From the NCBI GenBank assembly GCA_964058845.1, contig CAXKVR010000240.1, positions 1 through 64,000 on the forward strand: a stretch of 64,000 nucleotides of DNA, in the 5' to 3' direction. Numbering within the stretch: position 1 is the stretch's first letter; each line of letters opens with the position of its first letter. The stretch is from Carex sylvatica. Taxonomy: Eukaryota; Streptophyta; Magnoliopsida; Poales; Cyperaceae. The position numbers and the translations under genes were made by a program. The notes beneath the pieces are model-generated. The model had not been told where the DNA came from, made no database searches, and saw nothing but the letters and a program-made list of their open reading frames with translations. Below are positions 22,931-33,615 of the stretch, piece by piece.

Positions 22931-24177
22931 ACTATTTCTAAACTAATGACAACCTGGAAAAAAGGAAGATACAGACCTTGTTATTTGATTTTTTTTTTTT
23001 TTTTGTTTCTTGAAACTATCTTTTAAATTTTGATCTTTACTCTTTTTATTCTCGTTTTTAAATTTATGTACCATCTTTTAAAATAAGATAAACTATTTAA
23101 CCTCATTTTTTGAAAAATTCGATTATACCATATTTGCAGTTTTAAATTGTGATACTAGCCGTAGCAGTGCATTTAATATGACACTAACCACTCTGCGAGT
23201 TCTCCAGTTTAAAATTGCAGAAATGATAAATAATGAATTTTTCAACAACAGCGATTATTTGATTTATCTTCTTTTTTTTTGAAGATGGTAAGTTTAAAAA
23301 ATTTCGGTGTAAATCCATCAAAAGATTGTCTCTCAATATTCCAATAAATCATATAACCAAAATAAAACATGAGCATTATTACTCAAAAGAAAATTACGTT
23401 AGGCACTCCTTTAACGAAAAAAGTTTTTCTGTTCTATTTATTCAAAAAATAAATGGGCTGACTTAGCCCAAAATCAATGGCAAAATATCTGAAATTATTC
23501 ACGGGCCTTGTATGAAAAGTCAGCTTTGGTAGGTCTCGTCTAAGAGATCGGAGTAGGTCCGAAGGGCATCAGCTCCAACACAGTCTGATCAGCATTAAAA
23601 TCTGTGTGTATGGAAATTTAAGCAGACTCATACAGACTTTAATGTTAAGTGCACACATCTTAATGCATATCAGACAGTAATTAAACCCATTGAATCAAAG
23701 TAAGCTCGATGGACATCAGATCTATTGTGAAATCTTCGCCTAAACCACTGTTTGAAAGTGCATCTAATCTCTGGTTATAATTGTGCAACGCTTGATTTTC
23801 AAAATTTAAGAATCTAAATTATGTTGTTTTCAAAAAGTCCTTTGTTTGGCAATGTTCTAATTTTTCGAAAAGTCCTTTGTTTATCATAAATCTTACAAAA
23901 ACCTTACGAAAAAAATTAATGAACCCACCTAAATAAAAAAACCCAGCCCAAAATTAACACAGAAGTCTGAATAAGAATAAATGAAGAATAAGTGGAGCTG
24001 AGGCATTGGGGTAGAGATAAAGAGGCTGAAACCTTTAAGAGGCCCAGGATCCAGAAAAACTAGTCATAATCCGTTTTCGTACATTATTTTGTTAATAACT
24101 TATATGGCCTCTGCCATTATTTGATACATTAATTTGTTCCCAATGGAGGCGTGCGTTAATATTTGTCTATTTGGAAT
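22931..24177. other. Intergenic, no gene seen
   Basis: AT-rich DNA with short homopolymers (22990-23005 T run). 23560-23760 has inverted words around CAGACT and AAGCTC. No coding sequence supported. Confidence 0.45.
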
Positions 24178-24576
24178 TGTTGGGTTTTTTTGGGTTTAGG
24201 CCCAAATTGTCCTTTGGCCCATCTCTCTTCATGGCTCCCTCTGTTTCTTCTTCGACCTACGCAAATAGAGATACTGAAATAGAGTGATTGTTTGCACTAA
24301 CAATTGAAACACTCTTGTGATTCCTTGTAATGATAGAGGCCATATAAGTTATTAACAAACAATCACCACAAAGTTTATTGGTTGTTTGTCTCCCGCTAGA
24401 GTAGGCTTGGTCGAACCACTTAATTTTTGTGTTTGCTTTCTTTTGTATATTTTGTGGACTCGATCTATTTCGCGGTAACATCATTTCTTTACTTTGGTAC
24501 ATTTAGTTGTATACAATGTTGCATTTTTCTCTAATTTCTTGGTATTTGTTCTGCATTTTTAGATTTAATTCCAACA
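24178..24576 (+). mobile_element. Solo LTR of Copia type
   Basis: It starts TGTTGG and ends CCAACA (perfect terminal inversion). The 5-bp flanks are GGAAT (24173-24177) and GAAAT (24577-24581), a near-perfect target-site duplication. Near the 3' end, CCCGCTAGAGTAGGCTTGGT followed by CGAACCACTTAA is the layout usual in the U5 part of plant Copia LTRs. No internal coding region is attached, so this is a solo LTR from recombination. Confidence 0.75.
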
Positions 24577-24729
24577 GAAATTACTTAACAATGTCAAAAA
24601 TAAAACTAAAAGAATGAAACTAAATAGGAGTGATAACTATACTAGTAATCTATGTATTTCTTATCTGCACTTTAACTATGTTTATATTTTTCGAATTATA
24701 CTTATATTAATGATAAAATTGTGTATATC

Positions 24730-25300
24730 CAAGGTTTTAAATAGCTAGCTATAGCGCAGCTATAGTGGTTTTGAACCTAGAAAACTAAGCTAGGGGATAA
24801 AACTGCACTAATTAAGTTACGGCCGCTATAGCGCGTAGCTGCAATAACGGTCCGCTATGCTACATGACTTATAATTTTGTAATTTTAATGGGCCTTAATG
24901 TCCAGATGATTTTTTTTTACTTTATCAAGCTATATCAATACAATGAAACATGTGCGGGCTATACCGCTATATCAATTAAACTTTGTATCATGCATTAATA
25001 TATGGTAGTGGTATATTTTGAATATAAAATAAATCGATAGTTTTTGAATTAGGAATATTTTGAATGACAATTTGAACTTTGTATTGTTCAATATGAATAT
25101 TAGAACTTCTTAATCAATTTGGTGTTTTTTTTTTTCTTTATGAGACATGTTTATTATTAGTAGAAATATAAAATATAATTTTTGAAATAAAAAAAACACT
25201 ATTTATGATAGCTTTCGCTATAGTTACGCTATTCGCTAAAGTTTTTTTTTTTTTTTTTTATCTCCCCGCTATACCGCTATAAACGCTATTTAGAACCTTG
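24730..25300. mobile_element. hAT-type non-autonomous element
   Basis: The terminal repeats are CAAGGTTTTAAATAGC (left) and CAAGGTTCTAAATAGC (read inward from the right). The 8-bp flanks are TGTATATC (24722-24729) and TGTATACC (25301-25308). The subterminal parts are full of GCTATAGCG and ACCGCTAT words in both directions, which are likely transposase-binding repeats. 571 bp, no coding capacity. Confidence 0.8.
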
Positions 25301-25308
25301 TGTATACC

Positions 25309-25831
25309 TATCACTAGTAATCAAAATTTTGTAAGTTTATAGCTTTATTTATTTAATAAAGTCTTTTACTTAAATTTATTTATGATTATTCAGAAAAAAA
25401 AAAAATTTGTATATTAAAATAGACACTTACATATTCAGATTTATGTAACTTGTTAATTAAATATTTTGTTGCAACAACCAACAAGGTTGCACAATAATTT
25501 CTGTCTTTATATTATCAAAGAAAATATTTTGTTGACCGTTGACTGCCCGGTCAGAATGTAGCTGTCGTGGAAGTCTTTCAATGGTCCATCTAATCAAAAC
25601 CTTTCGTATTCACTGGGTCCCACCACTTCGACCACCAGAGTCCAGAGCTAGAGACGAGAAGTGGAGCCCTCCAGAGATACACCATTAACTATTCAAAGAT
25701 TTATTACATGATTATATCTTCTACCCCTATAGACGACGCAATCAATAACAACCGCAAACAAATAAAATAATAAAATTAAGGGGACGACTTGACCCAAATC
25801 AGTTGTCGTTCACCAATGAATTCCACAATAT
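25309..25831. other. Intergenic, no gene seen
   Basis: AT-rich up to about 25540, then mixed sequence to 25800. It lies directly left of the point where homology to the receptor-kinase duplicate at 42159 begins. Confidence 0.5.
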
Positions 25832-25910
25832 TTCCACAATTCCAAATGCTGTGTGAACCTTCTTGGCTGGAAAGTGACCCCAAGTTTGCACTTTGTACAA
25901 GATAAGAGAA

Positions 25911-26293
25911 TGTCACGGAAAATAAAAGAATACAATACTCTCAGAAATATTTTTTTCTCTCAAATTTTTCATATATTCAAAATATTATTTTACAGAGAGA
26001 TATCTCTATTTTTTCTTTTCTAATTTTGGACTTCATATGCATGACTATTTATTATATTTTCTATAGACATTCATGTATAAAAACTAAATATTACAAAACT
26101 TATTTTAGAACAACAAATCTTATAGAATAAATAATAAATTCTGCTGCTCCAATATCTTGACATCCTTGCTTACTTTGATACCGAATATTAGATGTTGCAT
26201 TATTTCTTTCCTTGCTTTGATATCTTGCAATACGGGCTGCTGCAATATTTCCTTCTTTGATTTGATATAAAATGTGTCAGCTTGTTCTTTCCA
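25911..26293 (-). repeat. 3' LTR of the Copia element
   Basis: In plus-strand reading it begins TGTCACGGAAAATAAAAG and ends TTGTTCTTTCCA. It pairs with 32725-33107. The polypurine tract lies at 26296-26305. Confidence 0.9.
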
Positions 26294-26301
26294 TATCTCC
26301 C

Positions 26302-28722
26302 TCAAGTTAGTGCATAGATATCTGTCATGCCTAATCTTTCAATTGAGTCATTGAATATTTTACTCAACACCGGTTTCGTTAGTACATCTACAAGTTGTTC
26401 ACTTGATCGTACAAATGGTATTGTAATAATCCAAGCTTCCAATTTCTCTTTGATGAAGTGTCTATCCACCTCAACATGTTTTGTTCGGTCGTGCTGCACC
26501 GGGTTATGAGAGATATCGATGGCAGCTTTATTATCACACAATAATCTCATTTCGGACTTTGGTTCAAAACCTAGTTATGTTAAAAATTTCTTTAACCATA
26601 ACAGCTCACAGATTGCTTTCACCATTCCTCTAAATTCTGATTCTGCACTAGAGAGCGCAACAACATTCTGTTTTTTGCTCTTCCATGTTATCAGGTTTCC
26701 ACCTACAAATGTTAAGTATCCTGCTGTTGAATTTCGATCCATCACACACCCTGCCCAATCTGCATCACTATAAGCCATTATATTTCAGTGTGAATTTTTC
26801 TTAAACGTAATACATTTTTCTGGTGCGCCTTTCAAGTACTTGAGAATTCTCATCACTGCCTCTAAATGTTCTTCCTTGGGAGAGTGCATAAACTGACTAA
26901 CAATGCTCACAGCATATGCAATGTCAGGTCTAGTATGAGATAAATAAATTAACTTTCCAACTAACCTTTGATATCTTTCTATGTTGGTTGGTGTGTGATC
27001 CGAATAGGCATCTAATTTTAAGTTTGGAACTATTGGAGTATCAACCGGTTTACACTCTAACAAACCAACTTCAGTAAGAAGGTCAAGTATATATTTTCTT
27101 TGAGATAAATAAATACCTTCTTTATTTCAAGACACCTCGATACCCAAAAAATATTTTAGTCCACCAAGATTTTTCATCTCAAATTTTCTAGATAATTTTC
27201 CCTCCAAGTTTTGTATCTCCCCTTTGTCATTACCTGTTATGATTATGTCATCGACATAGATTATCAATATCACAATTTTACCTTGGCTCTTCTTATAGAA
27301 CATAGTGTAATCAGATTCACTTTGTGTGTACTCATATCCTTTCATCGCCTGACAGAAACGTCCGAACCATGCTCTCGGTGACTGCTTTAGTCCGTATAAT
27401 GACTTCTTTAATCTGCACACCTTGTTTCATGTTAGTTGATAATTAGTAGCCAGGAGGTACCTCCATATAGATCTCTTCTTTTAATTCCCCATGCAGAAAT
27501 GCATTATTTACGTCAAATTGGTGTAATGGTCAATCCAAGTTTGCTGCAAGAGATAAAAGAACTCTAACAGAATTTAATTTAGCAACTGAAAAAAAAGTTT
27601 CTTGAAAATCAATCCCGTAGGTTTGAGTATAACATTTTGCTACTAATCGGGCTTTGTACCTTTCAACTTTCTCTTTTGCATCATATTTCACAGTATATAC
27701 CCATTTGCACTTTACTGTTTTCTTTCCAACAGGTAGATCAGTTAGTTCCCATGTGTCATTTTTCTCTAACGCATCCATTTCTACATTCATTGCATGAATC
27801 CATTTTGGATCATTTCTAGCTTCCTCTAATCTTTCTGGTATGACTATAAATGATATATGATTCACAAAGCATTTCAGGGGTTCGGTCAAATACATTGTTG
27901 TGGTATATTTTGCAATTGGGTATCTTTCTTTACTTGTTCGATCCTCTGGAACGTAACATTTTGGTGGTTGTCCTCTATTAATTCTTGGTGGTAATTTAAA
28001 TCTTGTTTCAAGAAAACTTACCTCATAATTATTTCCAAGAGATCCGGGCTCGTGTGGTACATCTTCAGATTGTATTACCTCTTCAATGTCTGTATTCGGA
28101 CTCTCTTGATTAGTAGCTCTAATTTCTGAATTTGCTGGGTTTTGATCAGTACCCGAATTAATTCCCCTTAGATCCGAATTTGAATTCGGACTCGAGTTTG
28201 GGCCTGCTCCCCCTGGACCCGAGTTTGGGCTCGGACCCGAGTTAGGGTTAGCTCCTCCTGGACCCGAGTGTGAGCCCTGAAGTTGGGTGTGATAAGTATG
28301 GTTTTGGAATGATATATTCATATTTTTTAAATATGTCAAGAAATTAAAATCCAATTCTTTCGGATTCTCCCCCTGAATTGGAATTTTAAATTTTTTATAG
28401 AAATAATCATGTTCCAAAAAAATAACATCCATTGATGTATACCATTTTTGTGTGGTAGGGCTATAACACTTGTATCCTTTCTGATTTTGACCAATTCCTA
28501 GAAAAACACACTTTTCGGCCCTTGATTCAAGTTTTGAATGAAATTTTTTCTGAATATGAACATATACTGTACAACCGAAATTTTTTGGAATTAGATTAAG
28601 CATGGAGTTGATTTTCATGTGTGTTGAAAAAACTTGAAGTGGTGTTTGAAAAACATTTACCCTAGTTGGAGTATGATTCATTAGATAAATGGCAAATGAT
28701 ACGGCAGTATCCCACCGAAGGT
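26302..28722 (-). pseudogene. Copia integrase end, reverse transcriptase and RNase H (outer element)
   Basis: Minus-strand frames in order: the integrase tail WDTAVSFAIYLMNHTPTR (28722), the RT start WIHAMNVEMDALEKNDTWEL, ERYKARLVAK, then after a break KSLYGLKQSPRAWF, the catalytic YVDD (in ILIIYVDDIIITGNDKG, near 27250), YQRLVGKLIYLSHTRPDIAY, and RNase H pieces AYSDADWAGC, SKKQNVVALSSAESEF and NPVQHDRTKHVEVDRHFIKE. At least four stops or frameshifts (near 27530, 27126, 26785 and 26575) break the frame, so it is dead. The Pro-rich linker between integrase and RT (about 28090-28290) is low-complexity. Confidence 0.9.
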
Positions 28723-31365
28723 GACTGCTGTGGGGGCGATAGCCCCTTGTTTTGGGTGGCCTTCTAGAGGGAATCCCGATATAAAAGGGTGCCAGTAGAG
28801 GGGGAATCACGAAAGTGTTTCGGGCGCATAAGGGTAATCTTTTTCTAACGGGTGTCTTAATCTTAAGAAGGGGGGCCCAAAGTTGTGGGACTCTACTGTT
28901 CAGGACGTACGCTCATTAATTAGTTTAAGTGGTCATCTATGATAAAACTCAAATCGATAAATTGGTCAATCACGTAAATCACCTAAAAAATAATAGAAAC
29001 CAAGCTCCTCGTGAAGTAGACGTAATGCATACATTTCAAAACTTCATGCTTTTTTTCTCAGTAGGAACAAGATATAGTTGATAGAACAATTGAGTAATTT
29101 AAATGGGAAAAATGCAAGGTTTTTTAACCATGCATAACATTATGGTTAGAGCAAAATGCTTGTCGAGCTACAACCATAAATAAAAAAGACTTTCTTTGTA
29201 TGTTGACACGTTAAGTATCTGTCCGTTCCTCATAGGCCTTGATTTTTCAATAAAGAGCAACAATCCCTATCTACCAAAAATCTTATGAAATCAACAATTT
29301 TCTATGTGTGACCTAGATAAGTAAAGTTATGTCACAAACCTATCCCACAATAATCATTGATGTATGTAAAAATGAACATTAGCAACGTTTGCGTTTATTA
29401 GTTTGCTATGTTTTTGAAGTTTAGTTTCAAGGGTGTGTGGTCTGAGGTCCTTGCTGGCAGATCGTTGAGTATAGGTAAAAAGGAGTGGAGTGGTTCGGAG
29501 TTCCAGTGTGAAGATAGGAGGTCAACTCGGTCAACACAACCACCATCCAGGTTACGTGATTTTTTCACGTATAATGTAAGTTATCCAATTAAAGACTACT
29601 TTAAATACTATCTTGTTACAACCAAACATAAAGCTTTTTTAAAAGCAATTTGTGAAAAAACTGAACCAACAAACTTTGAAGAAGCCAATTGCAGTCTATT
29701 TTGGTGCCCTGCAATGAAAGAAGAGCTTCAAGCTCTTGAGAAAAATAATACCTGGACTATTATGCCATTACCAAAAGGTAAGAAGTTAGTAGGTTGTAAA
29801 TTAGTCTATAAAATGAAATACAATAGTGATGGTACCATAGAAGGGTATAAGGTTAGACTTGTTGCAATGCAAAAGGTTTTACACAAACCTACGAGATATA
29901 TTATCAAGAAACCTTTGCCCCTGTCGCAAAAATGAACATTTTTAGAACCTTGCTATCTGTTGCGGTCAATTCTGGATGGAGTTTGTCACAGATGGATGCA
30001 AAAAATGCATTTCTTCAAGGCACCTTAGAAGAAGAAGTGTATATGACCCTACCACCAGGTTACCAAAAAGAAATTGACAACAAACTTGTTTGCATTGCAA
30101 GTTAAATAAATCAATTTATGGACTTAAGCAATATCCGCGAGCATGGTACACAAAACTTAGCCACTTTCTTTTATTTTACTTCTTCATTTTGTTAAAAGTA
30201 CAGCTTATTCATCCATATTTGTCAAGCACTCAAGTAACTCAACAACCATTGTACTTGTATAGGATGATATAATTATTACTGGCAGCAATGAAGGAGAAAT
30301 CAACAATGTAAAAAATTATTGAAAAGAAAAAATTTGACATTAAAGACTTAGGAAAACTTAAGTATTTTCTAAGTATTGAGATTGCTCACTCAAGTAAAGG
30401 TTTGTTTCTTTCTCAAAGAAAATACACCCTTGATCTATTAAAGGAGACAGGTAAAACTTGGTATAAAACCTGCTAACACCCCTACGGATACCAACAACAA
30501 ACTTTCACCAGAAAGTGATGAACCGGGCATAGGACAGTACCAAAGATTGGTTGGTTAAGTTAATTTATTTAACCGTTACTAGAGCTGACATAGCTTTTGC
30601 AGTTGGTACTGTAAGTAAAATCATGCATGCACCAAGAACCACTCATCTAGATGCAGTGAACTTAACTTTTAGGTAAATAAAGGGATCTCCTTGACAAGGG
30701 ATATAGATGAAGCAAAATAATACTAATTTTATTCTCGCCTACTCTGATGCAGGCTGGAAACTTTGATTGAAAATCCACCACAGGATACTACACATTTGTA
30801 GGCGGGAATCTCGTGACTTGGAAAAGCAAGAAGCAGAATGTAGTTGCAAGGTCAAGTGCAGAGGCAGAATATAGAGCAATGGTATCAACAGCAAGTGAGC
30901 TAGTATGGCTCAAGCAATTGCTATGCGACATGAAGATCTCATGCGAAGGACCGATGCAAATGTACTACAATAATCAAGTTGCACGACACCTTGCCTCAAA
31001 TCCAGTCTTCTACGAAAGAACTCAACATATTGAGGTGGATTGCCATTTCATACGTGAAAAAGTTCAAGCTAGAGACTCCATTTGTGAGAAGTCACGATCA
31101 ATTGGCTTATATATTTACCAAAGCTTTGGACAAAGATATTTTTCAAAATATCTTGTACAAGTTGGGTTCTATAAATTTATTCGATACCAAGGGGTAGTAT
31201 TGAGAAATAGAAAATTGTCCTCAGAAAATCATCATAGGCCTATTTAGGAAGGGAATTAGCTAGCATCCCAATTATAGCCGTTAGAGCAAATTAGGTACCT
31301 AGCTGAATTCTTGTAATTAACATACTAGGAAAGTACCAAATGGTACAATAGCCAGTCTAAATATT
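28723..31365 (+). mobile_element. Second Copia fragment nested in opposite orientation
   Basis: It interrupts the outer integrase between NVPNI (near 31370, minus) and WDTAV (near 28722, minus). On the plus strand it has the pre-RT and RT region (EELQALEKNNTWTIMPLPKG, 29408-29935), RT pieces (NKSIYGLKQYPRAW at 30100; a degenerate DDIIITGS near 30265) and RNase H (TWKSKKQNVVARSSAEAEYR, 30813-31247). 31190-31365 may be the start of its 3' LTR. It has no gag, protease, integrase or 5' LTR. 28723-29400 is of unclear origin, with a compositionally different GC-richer block at 28723-28920. Confidence 0.8.
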
Positions 31366-32608
31366 TGGTACATTACTTTCAAGAAGAAGAGCTCGAGTAG
31401 TTTCTTAAATATGTCTGTTTTTTCGTTCCGCAACTCTATTTTGCTGAGGTGTCCCTACACACAATTTTTCATGTACTATTCCCTTTTCTTTAAAAAATAT
31501 TTGTAATTCTTGATTCACAAACTCAGTTCCATTGTCACTTCTTATTACCTTAATATTTTTTTCAAACTGTGTTTTGACCATAGTAATAAAATCTTTAAAC
31601 ACATTTTTAACCTCATCTTTGGTATTTAGCAAATACAACCATGTCATTCGGGAACAATCATCAGTAATAGTTAAATACCACATATACCCAGATTTAGATA
31701 TAACCAGGGATGGCCCCCATACATCGGTATGTACCAAATCAAAAGGAGCAAGTTTTTTATTGTCATTTGCTAAATAAGTTGACCGATGACTTTTTGCCTT
31801 AATACAAGTCTCACACACAAATTGTTCATTATTTAAGCCAATAAAAAAAATGAGGAAGAAGCTTTTGCATATACCCAAATGAGGGATGTCCTAGTTTTTT
31901 ATGCCACAACCAGATTCTATTTCTCAATTTCGTAGAGTTAACACTTATTAAAGAATCTCCAGTCTTCATAGTGTCTAGGTAATACAATCCTCCTCTCATA
32001 GTACCACGGCCCAAAATCTGCTTGATTTGAATATCCTGGAAAATACAATAATATGAAAACATGAGAATCAGACAATTTAATTCTCTTGTTAGTTATCCAA
32101 TTGAAATAAGTTTGAAAGACAGTGATGGAACAAGTAAAGTATTTGTAAGAGTCAAGTTTGAAGATACCAATACATCTCCGGCACCACTCACTGCATGACA
32201 AATACCATTAGCATTAAAGATACCATTTTTTCGAGATTCTTTAAAGTTTATAAGATCTTTTTCAGAGTACGTCATATGATCCGTAGCTCCTGAGTCTAAC
32301 ACCCATTCTTCTACTTTTGAAAAATTACAAAGAGCATTAAAATTACCTTGATCTGTTACTGTACCCGATATACCTTGGTTTGCAGCACCAAAATCGACAG
32401 TGTGAAGTCCTGTGGCTTGAAGACTTGTTTGTCCAAAACCAGCAGTGTGAAGAGGAGTTTCTGTCGTGGGAGGGGTAATAAGTGGTGGTGTTGCTAAAGG
32501 AGTCTGTTGCATGGCCATTAACTGGCTTTGTTGTAAGGTAATTAATTGGGTTAATTTCTCAAGTAGAGTAGCAGTTTCGGAGGCAGAAGCATCTGCCATA
32601 GTGAACAC
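31366..32608 (-). pseudogene. Copia protease and integrase core (outer element), gag mostly missing
   Basis: The minus frame from 32608 gives a Gln-rich N-terminus, then the protease active site VLDSGATDHMT near 32290. After a frameshift come the integrase pieces: RGGLYYLDTMKTG, WLWHKKLGHPSFGY (zinc-binding HHCC), CETCIKAKSHR, then the DDE core with HTDVWGP, RSDNGTEF and FFKEKGI, ending GTPQQNRVAERKNRHI. Only about 100 codons precede the protease, and no CCHC zinc knuckle is present. Most of gag is therefore deleted. Confidence 0.88.
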
Positions 32609-32713
32609 AATAAGAATAAAAGACTCCTTAGAGCAATATAGTACAGAGAATAGCAGTTAAAGACGAAGAAGAACTATAATTCTCGTAACTATATCACCAG
32701 GTCAATCTTCCTA

Positions 32714-32724
32714 TTCTGATACCA
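32714..32724 (-). other. Primer-binding site of the Copia element
   Basis: On the minus strand TGGTATCAGAA directly follows the LTR end ...TAACA. This is the usual match to the 3' end of plant initiator tRNA-Met. Confidence 0.85.
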
Positions 32725-33107
32725 TGTTACGAAAAATAAAAGAACACAACACTCCCAGAAACACCATTCCCTCCCAGATTTTTCATATATTCAAAACATT
32801 GTTTTACAGAGAGATATATCTATTTTTTCTTTTCTAATTTCGGACTCCATATGCATGCCTATTTATTATATTTTCTATAGACATTCATGTATGAAAACTA
32901 AATATTACAAAGCTTATTTTAGAACAACAAATCTCATAGAATAAATAATAAATTTTGCTGCTCCAATATCTTGCCATCATTGCTTGCTTTGATACCGAAT
33001 ATTAGATGTTACATTATTTCTTTCCTTGCTTTGATATCTTGCAATATGGACTGCTGCAATATTTTCTTCTTTGGTTTGATACAAAATGTGGCAGCTTGTT
33101 CTTTCCA
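32725..33107 (-). repeat. 5' LTR of the Copia element
   Basis: In plus-strand reading it starts TGTTACGAAAAATAAAAG and ends TTGTTCTTTCCA. It differs from the 3' LTR at scattered bases, mostly transitions, so the insertion is old relative to the near-identical flanking unit. Confidence 0.9.
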
Positions 33108-33615
33108 TATATAGAGAATATTTGTTTGGCATCAATTGATGGAGGTTAGGCTTTGGCAAAACAAAATTTGATATATCAAAGAAACACTCCAAATAGGTAT
33201 GAGTTAAAAGCAGATTCCATATTGATGAAGAAGTACCAACCAAAAAAATCATGTTCAATAGGCCAGAGAAACTTAAAAAATCACACTACATGATTGTGCA
33301 ACTTTTTTATTTTCAATTTGCAAATTTAGTAAAGAAAAGAGAATATATTGTTTACAACTCCATTACTGACCACTGAACCAATAGGCAACAAACTAAATAT
33401 CAAGTTCTTCGTAATCTTACTGAGACAAACAATATTAAAAAAAAAAGAACAAAAATATACTAGATGCCTTAAGCAATAGGTGCATCGATCATGATCCATC
33501 TTTAACCATTAGCAGATGCATTTCATTAAAATGAAAAGAAAATTTATTTGATAATCAGTACATATAATTTACTGAATTATGTAAAAATAAACTGGTAATT
33601 TTTTTACAATAAATA

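Larger units (their letters stand above)
25911..33112 (-). mobile_element. Copia LTR retrotransposon, degenerate, with a nested Copia fragment
   Basis: Two LTRs in the same orientation (25911-26293 and 32725-33107) are about 93-95 percent alike by eye. The primer-binding site TGGTATCAGA, complementary to initiator tRNA-Met, follows the 5' LTR on the minus strand (32714-32724). A polypurine tract (TTGAGGGAGA on the minus strand, 26296-26305) precedes the 3' LTR. The domains protease, integrase, reverse transcriptase and RNase H occur in Copia order. GAGAA precedes the element (25906-25910) and recurs at 33114-33118, and unit B has the intact empty site near 42240. Many stops and frameshifts make it inactive. 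The exact right terminus is ambiguous by about 5 bases (TATATA). Confidence 0.92.

Noticed and set aside
32977..33258. Minus-strand open frame of 93 codons
   Set aside because: It runs across the 5' LTR boundary into host flank and has no domain.
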